From Pedobacter metabolipauper (GTDB lineage Bacteria > Bacteroidota > Bacteroidia > Sphingobacteriales > Sphingobacteriaceae), in contig NZ_SNYC01000003.1 in assembly GCF_004362715.1 (NCBI RefSeq), forward strand, positions 311,601 to 375,600: a stretch of 64,000 bases of DNA. The letters run 5' to 3'. Under the pieces are notes generated by a model that saw only the letters and a program-made list of their open reading frames with translations, did no database searches and had not been told where the DNA came from. Of the stretch, positions 25,225 to 34,886 are shown piece after piece (position 1 is the stretch's first letter; each line of letters opens with the position of its first letter). The position numbers and the translations under genes are program-made.

Positions 25225-28200
25225 ATGTACAAATTATACCATAACTTTAATGGCATAAGTCTAGCGCCTGCGCGACTAAAAGATCTGCTTCGAGCAACAC
25301 TCACTCTCCTCATATTCCTGTCGCTAAGTGCCTTTAACAGTGCCTACAGCCAATCCATTTTTCCTGTAAAAGGATCAGTAACCGATGAGCAGGGTAAACC
25401 CCTGCCGGGGGTAAGCATCAAGATCAAAAACAGCAATGTCGGGGTCATGGCAGATCCCAAGGGCAATTACCTGATCAATTCACCATCAGACAGCCAAACC
25501 ATCATCTTCAGTTCAATAGGCTTCATCAGTCAGGAAGTAGAGATCAAAGGCAGGGCCCTGATCAATGTGATCCTGATAGAACAAAAAAATGACATGTCCG
25601 AAGTAGTCATTGTCGGATTTGGTCAGCAGAAAAAGATCACCACCATTGGTGCCCAGAGTTCCATCAAGCCGGAAGATCTGAAGCAGCCCGTTGCCAACCT
25701 GTCCACATTGATTGCCGGACGGGTAGCTGGCGTTGTAGGGGTGCAGCGAAGCGGCGAACCCGGATATGACAATGCAGAGATCTACATCAGGGGGATCTCT
25801 ACATTTACCAGCAGCTCCCCGCTTATCCTGGTAGATGGAGTTGAAAGGTCTTTTAGTAACGTAGATCCGGAAGATATCGCAAGCTTCAGCGTATTGAAAG
25901 ATGCCTCAGCTACCGCAGTATATGGGGTACGCGGAGCGAATGGGGTAATCCTGATCCAGACAAAAAAAGGAACAGCAAGCTCCCCGGTAATCACCGCTCA
26001 ATACGACCAGGGTGTAACCCAATTTGTTAAACTGCCCGACTTTGCCGATGGCGTAACCTATATGGATATCGCCAATGAGGCTTACAAAAACAGTTTCCCT
26101 TTAGAAACCCTTCCCCGCTATTCGGCAGAGCGGATCCAGAAAACAATCGACGGTTCAGATCCTGATCTGTATCCAAATGTAAATTGGTTCAAAGAACTGT
26201 TCAACAAAACAGGGCAGAACCGAAGGGCAAGGATCAATGCAAATGGAGGTTCCCAGAATGCACAGTATTACCTGTCATTGGGTTACTATGATGAAACAGG
26301 CCTGTTTAAAACAGATGAACTCGCCAACTATAATTCTGCACTCAACTTTACCAGGTACAATTTTACATCTAACCTAACGCTTAATGTAACCAAAACGACC
26401 AAGGTTGAATTTGGGGCATCCGGCTGGGTCAGTAACGGAAATTATCCCGGAAATTCTACCGCAGGGATCTGGGCGGCAGCCTATGTGCTTCCCCCAATCG
26501 TTATTCCGGCAAAGTATTCAAACGGCCTCTTCTCGCAGATCAGAACCGGTGATGTCTCAAATCCATACACCTCACTCACCCAATCTGGCTATGTAACCGA
26601 ATTCAGAAGCCAGCTGTGGAGCAATATCCGCGTCACGCAAAGCCTGGATTCCTGGTTAAAGGGACTATCGGCCACAGCAATGTTCTCGTTTGATAATGCC
26701 AATACCCATAGCATACAAAGAACCAAATCTGTAGATGGTTACCTGGCCAGCGGACGCGATGCGGATGGCAATTTGATACTGGAGCAAACCAGAATTGGAA
26801 CAAATTACCTGGGATATGGAAGAACGAACGGCGGAACCAGGCAATTCTATACAGAGGGATCTGTTAATTACAACCGGACTTTCGGAAAACATGACATAAC
26901 AGGAATGGTACTGTTTAACCAAACCGACAGACTGGATGGGTTTGCAGGCGATTTTATCAGTTCTATCCCTTACCGGTATATGGGATTGGCCGGACGTACC
27001 ACTTATGCGTATGACAATAAGTACCTGCTCGAAGCCAACTTTGGCTATAACGGATCTGAGACCTTCGCCCCACAAAAGCAGTTTGGATTCTTTCCATCAT
27101 TCGGGCTCGGTTGGGTCGCGTCACAGGAAAAATTCTTTGAACCTATAAAAGAAGCCATATCCTTTATGAAATTGAGGTTTTCTTATGGGGTAGTCGGAAA
27201 TAGTAACATCGGCGGACGCCGATTTGCGTATATCTCAACCATTGCAAATGTTACCGGCTATGGATATGGTCAGAATGGTACAAGCAATGATCTTGGCGGA
27301 CTTGATTTTGGTGATTATGCAGTGGCAGTAACCTGGGAGCGCGCCAACAAATATAATCTCGGCTTGGAGATCAAGACCTGGAAAGATGCGATATCATTAA
27401 CGGCAGACTTTTTCCGGGAGTACAGAAGGGGGATCTTTCGCCAGCGCGGAGATGTACCTTCATATTCAGGAATTAGAAGTCTGCCTTATGCAAACTTAGG
27501 AGAAGTAAACAATAAAGGGGTTGATGCAACCCTGGATATCAATAAAGCAGTGGGCAGCGGATGGACACTCGGTTTTAGGGGAAACATCAACTGGAACAGG
27601 GCAATCATTATTAATGATGCCAATGCCCCATGGCCATATCCATGGCAGCAGCGGATCGGCAGAAAACTTGGACAGCGATACGGTTATATCGATCTCGGAC
27701 TTTTCCAGAGCGATGAAGAAGTAGCAAATAGTCCGCTGCAGCCGGGAACCACTAAAGCAGGTGACATTAAGTACAAAGATCTGAACGGAGATGGAAAAAT
27801 AGATTCTTACGATCAGGCAGAGATTGGCTATGGATCAATTCCAGAGATCGTATATGGATTCGGCCCAACAATAACCTGGAAAAACTGGTCAGTAGCAGGA
27901 TGGTTTAAAGGCATCAGCAATGTAGACATCTCCTTAAATGGCGATGGCTTGCAGCCATTCAGACTTGGTGGAGAAAGAGGAAATCTACTGGCTCAGATCA
28001 CAGATCACTGGACACCAGATAACCCAAATTCCAGACCATTGTATCCTAGAATTACTTATGGTAATGACAATATGAACTATGAGGATAGTTCCTGGTGGGT
28101 AAAAAATGGTGCTTTCCTAAGATTACAAACTGCCCAGCTAACCTATACCCTAACCAATAAGCCATGGCTCAGCAAGGCAGGAATATCTAACTTAAACTTA

Positions 28201-28332
28201 TATGTAAGTGGATATAACCTGTTGACATTTAGTGATTTCAAAATTTGGGATGTAGAGTTGGGTGATGGGCGGGGTGCTCAGTATCCGCAAATGAGAACCT
28301 ACAACTTCGGACTGAGGTGCGTATTCAAATAA
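25225..28332 (+). CDS. SusC-like TonB-dependent transporter without STN domain
   Basis: 1035 residues. A long signal region (1-43) ends SAYSQ. The carboxypeptidase-like domain (48-130) contains GSVTDEQGKPLPGVSIKIKN. Then come the TonB box MSEVVIVGFGQQKK, the plug with ILVDGVERSFSNVDPEDIAS and VYGVRGANGVILIQTKKG, and the barrel ending TYNFGLRCVFK. Because the STN domain is absent it should not signal to FecR. It is probably a second transport pair using the same or a related ligand. susD follows after 22 bp. Confidence 0.95.
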   Translation: MYKLYHNFNGISLAPARLKDLLRATLTLLIFLSLSAFNSAYSQSIFPVKGSVTDEQGKPLPGVSIKIKNSNVGVMADPKGNYLINSPSDSQTIIFSSIGFISQEVEIKGRALINVILIEQKNDMSEVVIVGFGQQKKITTIGAQSSIKPEDLKQPVANLSTLIAGRVAGVVGVQRSGEPGYDNAEIYIRGISTFTSSSPLILVDGVERSFSNVDPEDIASFSVLKDASATAVYGVRGANGVILIQTKKGTASSPVITAQYDQGVTQFVKLPDFADGVTYMDIANEAYKNSFPLETLPRYSAERIQKTIDGSDPDLYPNVNWFKELFNKTGQNRRARINANGGSQNAQYYLSLGYYDETGLFKTDELANYNSALNFTRYNFTSNLTLNVTKTTKVEFGASGWVSNGNYPGNSTAGIWAAAYVLPPIVIPAKYSNGLFSQIRTGDVSNPYTSLTQSGYVTEFRSQLWSNIRVTQSLDSWLKGLSATAMFSFDNANTHSIQRTKSVDGYLASGRDADGNLILEQTRIGTNYLGYGRTNGGTRQFYTEGSVNYNRTFGKHDITGMVLFNQTDRLDGFAGDFISSIPYRYMGLAGRTTYAYDNKYLLEANFGYNGSETFAPQKQFGFFPSFGLGWVASQEKFFEPIKEAISFMKLRFSYGVVGNSNIGGRRFAYISTIANVTGYGYGQNGTSNDLGGLDFGDYAVAVTWERANKYNLGLEIKTWKDAISLTADFFREYRRGIFRQRGDVPSYSGIRSLPYANLGEVNNKGVDATLDINKAVGSGWTLGFRGNINWNRAIIINDANAPWPYPWQQRIGRKLGQRYGYIDLGLFQSDEEVANSPLQPGTTKAGDIKYKDLNGDGKIDSYDQAEIGYGSIPEIVYGFGPTITWKNWSVAGWFKGISNVDISLNGDGLQPFRLGGERGNLLAQITDHWTPDNPNSRPLYPRITYGNDNMNYEDSSWWVKNGAFLRLQTAQLTYTLTNKPWLSKAGISNLNLYVSGYNLLTFSDFKIWDVELGDGRGAQYPQMRTYNFGLRCVFK

Positions 28333-28354
28333 AAAATACTTAAGATCTATAATT

Positions 28355-30148
28355 ATGATTACAACTATAAAATCAAAGTCTTTATGGCTGCTGGCACTGG
28401 CATTTTGCATGTCGTCATGCAGTAAATACCTGGATCAGGTACCAGACGACCGCATTACTATTGAGGAGGTTTTTAGAAAAAAAGCAACTTCAGAACAATA
28501 CCTTGCCAATGTTTATAACTACGTACCAGATGAATCCAATCAATGGGAATACAATGGCTGGCTGGGCACAAGCGACGAAGTCGATGTAACCTTTTCAGGC
28601 TCCGAGAACTACGACATTAATGTAGGTAACTTTAATGCTTCAAATGTTCATTTCGACAAATGGAAAAACTATTATGATGGCATACGTGCGGCCACTTATT
28701 TCATTAATAATATTGATCAGAACATAGAGATCCGTCAGCTAAACGGGCAGGAGCTTATCGATCAGTACAGGGCAGAAGCACGCTTTTTAAGGGCTTTTTA
28801 TTACTTCCTTTTAATGCGCCAATACGGGCCGGTAGTATTGATGGGCGAAGAAAACCTGGCTCCGGATGCCACAGCACTGGATATGCAGAAACCAAGAAGC
28901 AGCTTTGATGCCTGCGTGGATTATGTAAGTTCTGAATTGGATAAAGCTGCAGAAGTGCTGCCGCTAATCCCGCAAAGGAATGGTCAGGCCAGTGATTTGG
29001 AATATGGAAGGGCAACAAAGGGAATGGCATTGGCAGTAAAGTCCAGACTGCTGCTCTATGCTGCAAGTCCGCAATACAATGGAAATACCGAAGTGGCCAA
29101 CTTCAAAAATGCTGAAGGACAGCAATTGATCTCACAAACAAACGATCCCCAAAAATGGCGTAAGGCAGCAGATGCGGCCAAAGCAGTATTAGATCTTGGG
29201 CTTTATCAATTGTATAAAGATCCATCAGGAAATGTGCTTAAATCACTGGAAGGAATTTTCTTTCAGGGTTGGAATACAGAACAGATCTTTGTGCGTAAAA
29301 ATAATAACCTTCCTTTATGGGATGTACACTGTACACCGAGGCAAGGCGGGGGATGGTGTGGAATTGCGCCGACCCAGGAAATGGTAGATTCTTATTTTAT
29401 GGCAGATGGTAAGCTGCCGGCAGAATCTGCACAATATTCGGAAACAGGCTTTACAACTGTAAGCGGTGTGCAGGTCTCTAACATGTATATGAATCGCGAA
29501 CCCAGATTTTATGCAACTGTAACCTATAACAACAGCATCTGGCAAGGTGGTACCATGCGTGCTCCGGCACCCATTACTTTTTATGTTTCCGGGCCAAATG
29601 GCCGTAACGGGCACCCTACCGACTTCAGTAAAACCGGGTACCTGGTGCGTAAGAACGTAGGTCCGCAAACGAATATCGGTTCAGGAGGTAACGGACAAAG
29701 ACAAACGCGTCCGCTGGTATTGTTCCGCCTCGCAGAGATCTATCTAAACTATATAGAAGCGCTAAATGAAGTAAGCCCGGGCAATGCCGATATCATGATC
29801 TATTTGAATAAGATCCGTGAAAGGGCAGGAGTTCCGCAATATGGAACCGGCACCAATCCACTGCCTTTGCCATCCGGTCAGGGAGACGCACGTACAAAAA
29901 TCTGGGCAGAGCGAAAGGTAGAGCTGGCTTATGAATCACATCGGTGGTTCGATACCAGAAGGTGGAAGATCGTAGCTTCAGTAATGGGAGACATGCATGG
30001 CATGGACATCAATAAGGACGGGAATGACTTTTATAAAAGGGTAGTAACAGCAACACCGCATCTTTTCAGGTTCTCTTACTATTGGTATCCGATCTCACAA
30101 TATGAACTGGATAGGGGAAGACAAATTGTTCAAAACCCAGGTTGGTAA
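28355..30148 (+). CDS. SusD/RagB-like surface nutrient-binding lipoprotein (second pair)
   Basis: 597 residues. The lipoprotein signal ends LAFCMSSCSKYLDQ (Cys near residue 22). Typical SusD segments are ITIEEVFRKKATSEQYLANV, YRAEARFLRAFYYFLLMRQY, the C-terminal KIWAERKVELAYESHRWFDT RRW motif, and YWYPISQYELDR with a final NPGW. It is the partner of the preceding SusC and differs clearly from the first SusD, so the two pairs are not a recent duplication. Confidence 0.95.
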   Translation: MITTIKSKSLWLLALAFCMSSCSKYLDQVPDDRITIEEVFRKKATSEQYLANVYNYVPDESNQWEYNGWLGTSDEVDVTFSGSENYDINVGNFNASNVHFDKWKNYYDGIRAATYFINNIDQNIEIRQLNGQELIDQYRAEARFLRAFYYFLLMRQYGPVVLMGEENLAPDATALDMQKPRSSFDACVDYVSSELDKAAEVLPLIPQRNGQASDLEYGRATKGMALAVKSRLLLYAASPQYNGNTEVANFKNAEGQQLISQTNDPQKWRKAADAAKAVLDLGLYQLYKDPSGNVLKSLEGIFFQGWNTEQIFVRKNNNLPLWDVHCTPRQGGGWCGIAPTQEMVDSYFMADGKLPAESAQYSETGFTTVSGVQVSNMYMNREPRFYATVTYNNSIWQGGTMRAPAPITFYVSGPNGRNGHPTDFSKTGYLVRKNVGPQTNIGSGGNGQRQTRPLVLFRLAEIYLNYIEALNEVSPGNADIMIYLNKIRERAGVPQYGTGTNPLPLPSGQGDARTKIWAERKVELAYESHRWFDTRRWKIVASVMGDMHGMDINKDGNDFYKRVVTATPHLFRFSYYWYPISQYELDRGRQIVQNPGW

Positions 30149-30165
30149 TCTATAAATAGCACATC

Positions 30166-31134
30166 ATGATGAAGAATAATCTTTTAAAAAGTCTGATCGC
30201 AATTGCATTGCTGTCAGTTCATACCGGCTGTAAAGATGAGGTAGAATTACCCGATCAGCCTTTGTCAAACTACATGCAGATCTATATGCCCCAGGCTGTA
30301 AACAGTCCGGTAAATAAAACACTAAGCGTTGCACAAGAGCCCCAGGTGCTTATATACGGTGCTAACTTTGGCGGGCAGGACTATCCGGAACAGGATATTC
30401 CAGTAAAATTTGTAGTAGATCCTGCATTGGTAACAGCCTACAACACCGCGAATAATACCAATTATGAATTATTACCGGCATCTGCCTATACCTTGAGTAG
30501 TACCGAAGCGGTGATCCCAAAGGGAAAACTAACAACAGGACCATTAAAAATAGCAGTGAAAACTACCGGCACGGATGCAGTGCCGCTTTTTAAAACGTTT
30601 CTGCTGCCGGTAAGCATTTCCGGAACAGACTTTAAAGTAAATGAAAGCTTGCGGACAACTTTATTTGTAGTGAAAGTACAGCCCAATTTTGCAGACTATC
30701 CAAATTATGACCGGACCAGCTGGAAGATCGCTGCATTTTCATCACAGGAAGCTGAAGGTGAAGGGGCAAATAATGGAAGGGCAGTTTTTGTACTGGATGG
30801 CAACATCAGTACGTATTGGCACTCTCAGTGGAAAAATGGCAATCCGGGACCACCGCATTCCCTTACCATAGATATGGGAGAGGTAAAGACCCTGCATGGC
30901 ATCAATGCAACGGCACGTCAGGTTGATGGAAATGGAAAGCCAAACCAGGTCAGTATAGAAACAAGTACAGATAATGTGACCTGGAAAGTTTCCGGTGCAT
31001 TTAACCTCGCTGCTACAAAGGATGCCCAAAAACAGTTTCTTTCAGCGTTTGTACCAGCCAGATATTTCAGGTTCGTTGTGATCTCTGCATACGGATCTAC
31101 CAATGTGCACCTTGCAGAACTGGGCGCATTTTAA
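30166..31134 (+). CDS. Surface lipoprotein, DUF1735 plus F5/8 type C (discoidin) domain
   Basis: 322 residues. The lipoprotein signal ends LLSVHTGCKDEVELP (lipid Cys about residue 22). A DUF1735-like beta-sandwich (about 35-165) includes KFVVDPALVTAYNTANNTNY and PASAYTLSSTEAVIPKG. The F5/8C domain (about 175-320) includes VLDGNISTYWHSQW, PHSLTIDMGEVKTLHGI and ARYFRFVVISAYGSTNVHLA. Both are carbohydrate-contacting modules, usual at the end of SusC/SusD operons, where they act as surface glycan-binding proteins. It follows susD by 17 bp and is closed by a strong hairpin. Confidence 0.9.
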   Translation: MMKNNLLKSLIAIALLSVHTGCKDEVELPDQPLSNYMQIYMPQAVNSPVNKTLSVAQEPQVLIYGANFGGQDYPEQDIPVKFVVDPALVTAYNTANNTNYELLPASAYTLSSTEAVIPKGKLTTGPLKIAVKTTGTDAVPLFKTFLLPVSISGTDFKVNESLRTTLFVVKVQPNFADYPNYDRTSWKIAAFSSQEAEGEGANNGRAVFVLDGNISTYWHSQWKNGNPGPPHSLTIDMGEVKTLHGINATARQVDGNGKPNQVSIETSTDNVTWKVSGAFNLAATKDAQKQFLSAFVPARYFRFVVISAYGSTNVHLAELGAF

Positions 31135-31188
31135 TAAACTTTTAATCACTATGGTCAGTTTGATTTGTAGCGGTTAGTTGATTTGGTT

Positions 31189-31223
31189 AACATTGCAGTA
31201 TCCCGGATGGGAACTGCAATGTT
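31189..31223. terminator. Strong terminator hairpin closing the SusC/SusD locus
   Basis: AACATTGCAGT (31189-31199) pairs perfectly with ACTGCAATGTT (31213-31223). Inside, TCCC and GGGA add four more pairs around a GGAT loop, with a single bulged A. It is followed by TATAATTTA and lies between the convergent lipoprotein gene and the minus-strand gene at 31230. Confidence 0.8.
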
Positions 31224-31229
31224 TATAAT

Positions 31230-31598
31230 TTATGCTACGATCTTTTCATCTTTAAGGGAAAGATAACTTTCAATTGCCATTAGGTAAGACATTGGAACAT
31301 GGTCACAATCTTTATTTTCTAATGGGTGCAGTCCATTCTTTTGTACTTCAATAAAAACATCGGAAGAGGAATTGAATTTCAAATAACCCAGGTCAAAGAA
31401 AAACTCCTGCACCGAATTGGAGCAATCGCGGGCCTTAACATTTAAAGGACGAACAGATAGATCTGTCTTATTAACCAGAAACCAATTTTCGTTTTTAGGC
31501 CAGGTATTTTCCATAGAAAAACTATGCTTAATCTCCAGAATGCAGAGGTTTTTATTATCTAAAAATGCGTGGCAATCAAAGTTGTGGTGTCTGGTCAT
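31230..31598 (-). CDS. Hypothetical protein, about 122 residues
   Basis: The product is soluble, with no signal or membrane segment. It contains HHNFDCHAFLDNKNLC, then W-P-K-N-E-N-W and a conserved-looking RDCSNSVQEFFFDLG. No family was recognised. The longest frame begins at TTG 31637; the first ATG gives 31598 (MTRHHNF), and the true start is uncertain. It is separated from the SusC/SusD locus by the terminator and precedes no obvious partner. Confidence 0.5.
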   Translation of the reverse strand: MTRHHNFDCHAFLDNKNLCILEIKHSFSMENTWPKNENWFLVNKTDLSVRPLNVKARDCSNSVQEFFFDLGYLKFNSSSDVFIEVQKNGLHPLENKDCDHVPMSYLMAIESYLSLKDEKIVA

Positions 31599-31708
31599 TT
31601 TTCGAAAGTTTGTAGGTTGTATCTCCTTGTTATTCAAAGCATCAATTGTGCCAGATTATTAGTTTAGATGGATGCGCTGATTTTTTTACATACACATTGA
31701 ATAGGATG

Positions 31709-32242
31709 TTATGCCGTTAACTTAGAATTCCTGAATTGATCGCTATACATTTTCAGCTGTCCTTTTAAAAACTGGCGGGCTACATGGATCCTGGTCTTTA
31801 CCGTTCCCAGCGGAATTTGCATTTCATCGGCAATTTCATGGTACTTATATCCTTCAAAATACCTTAGAAAAGGAACTGAATATTCAGGCTGCAGCTTGTC
31901 CATGGCTTTGGTAATGTCCTGAAGTATAAATTTATTCTCACCATGATTCTTATCTGCACTGCGGGAAAGCTGAACGGAACTCAGATCTTCAGTAGTATGA
32001 ATTACCGCACTTCTCCTTAAATCTTTTCTGTAGTCGTTGATAAAAGTATTTCTCATGATGGTATAAAGCCAGGCTTTTAGATTTGTCCCTTCTTTATACA
32101 AATTATGGTAGCGGATGGCCTTGATGAGGGTATCCTGTACCAGGTCGTTCGCATCATCCATATTGCGGGTAAATTTTAATGCAAAACTTTCCAGGCAAGA
32201 TTTGTGGTTGCAGATTTCATGGTTTAAAGTGGCGTTGTTCAT
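31709..32242 (-). CDS. ECF sigma factor, RNA polymerase sigma-70 family
   Basis: 177 residues. Region 2: [49 protein letters not shown]. Region 4: [20 protein letters not shown] and [20 protein letters not shown]. There is no C-terminal hydrophobic tail, unlike the FecI-like factor at 15854, and no anti-sigma gene next to it. This type is abundant in Bacteroidota and often responds to envelope or stress cues. The gene is divergent from the MASE3 kinase. Confidence 0.92.
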   Translation of the reverse strand: MNNATLNHEICNHKSCLESFALKFTRNMDDANDLVQDTLIKAIRYHNLYKEGTNLKAWLYTIMRNTFINDYRKDLRRSAVIHTTEDLSSVQLSRSADKNHGENKFILQDITKAMDKLQPEYSVPFLRYFEGYKYHEIADEMQIPLGTVKTRIHVARQFLKGQLKMYSDQFRNSKLTA

Positions 32243-32455
32243 AGGTAGATGTTTTTCTGGTTTAATAATCAGTTTTTTATAGGTTCTTAACTAAATACAA
32301 AACATATACCAGTAATATAAAAGACGATAGTAATTATCGTATTCAAGTAATATCTATGAATACTTTAGGTGTTTATACTTGTTATTTGCGTAAAATACGT
32401 TCAAATACGCGTACAAATCCTGTTACTTATTTTCCCGTTTTATTCTTTTATGCAT

Positions 32456-32463
32456 TATCTTTG
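32456..32463 (+). promoter_or_regulatory. Bacteroidota -7 box upstream of MASE3 kinase
   Basis: TATCTTTG matches TANNTTTG and ends 15 bp before the TTG start at 32479. The -33 region has TTTC rather than TTG. The implied transcript start is only about 10 nt from the start codon, so a very short leader is expected. Confidence 0.4.
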
Positions 32464-32478
32464 AAGCTTCAATTTTAA

Positions 32479-34329
32479 TTGATCAGATCTTTGTCCAAAC
32501 TATCTCTATTATTCCGCAACAATTACAGAACTGCCTTTGCGGTGATCTTTTTGGTTCTCGTATTCTATTTCTCAAAGATTCAGGGCTACATTCTTTTCCA
32601 TACATTCGTAGAACTGTTCTCGATCGTAGTGGCCTTTGCCGTATTCATTGTCACCTGGAATTCAAGAAGGATGCAAGACAATACGTTCTTGCACCTCGTG
32701 GGGATCTCCTATATTTTTATTGGTGGATTAGACCTGCTCCATACGATAACTTATAAGGGGATGAATGTGATCTCAGTTCCCGGATTTCCTGCAAACCAAT
32801 TTTGGGTGGCTACAAGAGCGCTGGAAGCACTAACCTTACTTGCCGGACTTTTAATCATCAAAAGCGTAAAGAAACTCAACTCTGACCTGATTTTTTTAGG
32901 TTATTTTTTGGTGTCACTGCTCATTATCCTATCGATATTGGTCTGGCAGAACTTTCCGGTCTGTTTCATTGAGGGACAAGGACAGACAGACTTTAAGATC
33001 TATGCAGAATATGCAATTATAGCTGTTCTGCTTACGGCCGGATTTTTACTGATCAAAAACAAACAGAGGTTTAGCCTTCCGGTTTACCAGTTATTATTAA
33101 CCTCGGTCATATTTACCATTTTAAGCGAGTTCTGCTTTGCAATTTATATAAGCAATTCCGGACCGGTCAATGAAATTGGTCACTATGCGAAGCTGATTTC
33201 ATTTTTTCTGATTTATAAGGCGAACGTAGAGACCGGCTTCATCCGGCCAACAGATACCATCTTCAAGAATCTAAAGGACAGTGAAGAAAAGTACAGGACA
33301 CTTGCTGAAAACCTGCCGGGGCTGGTATTCAGGTTTGATCAGGATTTAAATTGCATTTACTCCAATGGGCCGGATCAGGATGCCATGCAGTTCAGTACAG
33401 GTAATGAAGCTGCAGCAGACCGGCCACAAACCTTATCAGATCAGTTAAGGCCCATATTGTCCAGGGCACGTCAGACCGGAGTAATCCAGCAGGGCACATT
33501 CGATGTAGATATGCCAGTAGGAAAGCAGTTCTATTCGGTACAGGTAATTCCTGAATATGCTTCTCTGGAAGAAGGAGGCAGTTACCTGGTGATCTGTCAG
33601 GATGTTTCCGGATTAAAGCAAACAGAACAACAACTGCAGGCACTCAATGAAACTAAAGATAAGCTGTTTTCAATTATTGCCCACGACCTCAAGAACCCAT
33701 TTGCATCGCTGTTATCTTATAGCGAACTGATCCATAAGAAGGCAGAAACGCTCGAAAGGGTTAAAATAGCACATATGGCGGAGCGGATGAATACCTCGGC
33801 AAAACAAGCCTATGCACTGCTTGAAAACCTGCTGAACTGGTCGAGGATTCAGACCGGATTGTTAAAGCCATCACCAGAAGTGATCTCCATAGCGGAATTA
33901 TTTATCGAAATAGCCAGCCTTACAGCACCAATGGCACTTAGCAAGGGCGTCATCCTTCAATTGGCTGAGGGGAAAGACCTGACAATTACTGCAGACCGCC
34001 AGATGACCTCTACCGTACTTCGTAATCTGATTTCCAATGCACTCAAGTTTTCTTATCAGGGCAGCTCAGTTAAAATCGATGCGCAGGAAAAAGAAGGTTT
34101 TGTCTTATTTTCTGTTGAGGATACTGGTATAGGTATAGCTCCGGAAAACCAGGATAATCTGTTGGAAGTAGGAAATAAGTTTTCTTCACCAGGCACGGCA
34201 GCAGAAATGGGCACCGGACTTGGGCTTGTACTGTGCAGGGAATTTGTAGAGGCCAATGGCGGCAGGATATTCCTGCAAAGCGAATTTGGCGTGGGAACAA
34301 CTTTCTATTTCACGCTGCCCCGTTCGTAA
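32479..34329 (+). CDS. MASE3-PAS sensor histidine kinase
   Basis: 616 residues starting at TTG, since the preceding in-frame codon is a stop and the next ATG lies inside the membrane domain. An N-terminal MASE3 seven-helix domain covers about 15-250 (HLVGISYIFIGGLDLLHTIT is diagnostic). A PAS domain at about 265-375 has EKYRTLAENLPGLVFRFDQD. HisKA has SIIAHDLKNPFASLLSY (His402). HATPase has RNLISNALKFS, DTGIGIAPE and GTGLGLVLCREF. No receiver domain is present. It probably senses a membrane-borne or redox signal; no partner regulator is adjacent. Confidence 0.93.
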   Translation: MIRSLSKLSLLFRNNYRTAFAVIFLVLVFYFSKIQGYILFHTFVELFSIVVAFAVFIVTWNSRRMQDNTFLHLVGISYIFIGGLDLLHTITYKGMNVISVPGFPANQFWVATRALEALTLLAGLLIIKSVKKLNSDLIFLGYFLVSLLIILSILVWQNFPVCFIEGQGQTDFKIYAEYAIIAVLLTAGFLLIKNKQRFSLPVYQLLLTSVIFTILSEFCFAIYISNSGPVNEIGHYAKLISFFLIYKANVETGFIRPTDTIFKNLKDSEEKYRTLAENLPGLVFRFDQDLNCIYSNGPDQDAMQFSTGNEAAADRPQTLSDQLRPILSRARQTGVIQQGTFDVDMPVGKQFYSVQVIPEYASLEEGGSYLVICQDVSGLKQTEQQLQALNETKDKLFSIIAHDLKNPFASLLSYSELIHKKAETLERVKIAHMAERMNTSAKQAYALLENLLNWSRIQTGLLKPSPEVISIAELFIEIASLTAPMALSKGVILQLAEGKDLTITADRQMTSTVLRNLISNALKFSYQGSSVKIDAQEKEGFVLFSVEDTGIGIAPENQDNLLEVGNKFSSPGTAAEMGTGLGLVLCREFVEANGGRIFLQSEFGVGTTFYFTLPRS

Positions 34330-34500
34330 TTTTTCCTTGCTTTATCCATAAATTTCAGATTCTAATCTATCATTTTTAAGAATGATAACCCGATTCACAG
34401 CTTAACATACTTTGCCTGGCGTATTTTGTATGAAGTGATATTGATATTTTTCAATCGCGGCAGCTGTACTAAACATTTATGATATAAATTTTCAAATAAA

Positions 34501-34550
34501 TTTGCGCAATTAAATGATTGCATTTATATTTGCAATCAAATAGTTGCATA
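34501..34550 (+). promoter_or_regulatory. Promoter with embedded operator for arsR-type gene
   Basis: TTTG at 34501-34504 and TATATTTG at 34525-34532 form a -33/-7 pair with 20 bp between TTG and the box. The perfect inverted repeat TGATTGCA (34515-34522), 8 bp, TGCAATCA (34531-34538) overlaps the -7 box. An imperfect 18-bp direct repeat (34507-34524 and 34533-34550) is superimposed. This is what an autorepressed ArsR operon should look like. Confidence 0.75.
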
Positions 34551-34886
34551 ATGAACACAAGAAGAGATGTATTTCAGGCCATATCAGACCCGGTAAGACG
34601 GAACATCATACAGCGGCTTTCCAAAGAAACGCTGAACCTGAACGCGATAGCAGGGGAGTTTGAGGTTAGTCGCCAGGCCATATCCAAGCACATTCAGATC
34701 CTCTCAGAATGCGGACTTATCGTCATCACACAAAACGGCCGTGAGCGGTTTTGTGAAGTACAGCCTGCAAAGCTGAAAGAAGTTACGGATTGGGTGGATG
34801 AGTTTAAAAAACACTGGATGGGCAGATTAGAGAAATTGGATCACATTTTAAAAGAAATTAAAACCAAAGAACATGGAACAAAATAA
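34551..34886 (+). CDS. ArsR/SmtB-family repressor
   Basis: 111 residues from ATG 34551. An in-frame ATG at 34518 lies inside the promoter/operator and upstream of the predicted transcript start, so it is not used. The winged helix shows RRDVFQAISDPVRRNIIQRL, then LNAIAGEFEVSRQAISKHIQ as HTH and GLIVITQNGRERFCEVQPAK as wing. No metal-binding cysteines stand out; the closest type is the SdpR-like group that pairs with AHSA1-domain proteins. The next gene overlaps by 14 bp and encodes exactly such a protein. Confidence 0.92.
   Translation: MNTRRDVFQAISDPVRRNIIQRLSKETLNLNAIAGEFEVSRQAISKHIQILSECGLIVITQNGRERFCEVQPAKLKEVTDWVDEFKKHWMGRLEKLDHILKEIKTKEHGTK

Noticed and set aside
34368..34387. Weak hairpin TATCATT/AATGATA after the MASE3 kinase
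   Set aside because: AT-rich 7-bp stem with no U-tract; not enough to call a terminator.
34518..34550. Upstream ATG giving an ArsR protein 11 residues longer
   Set aside because: It lies within the -7 box/operator, upstream of the predicted transcript start.
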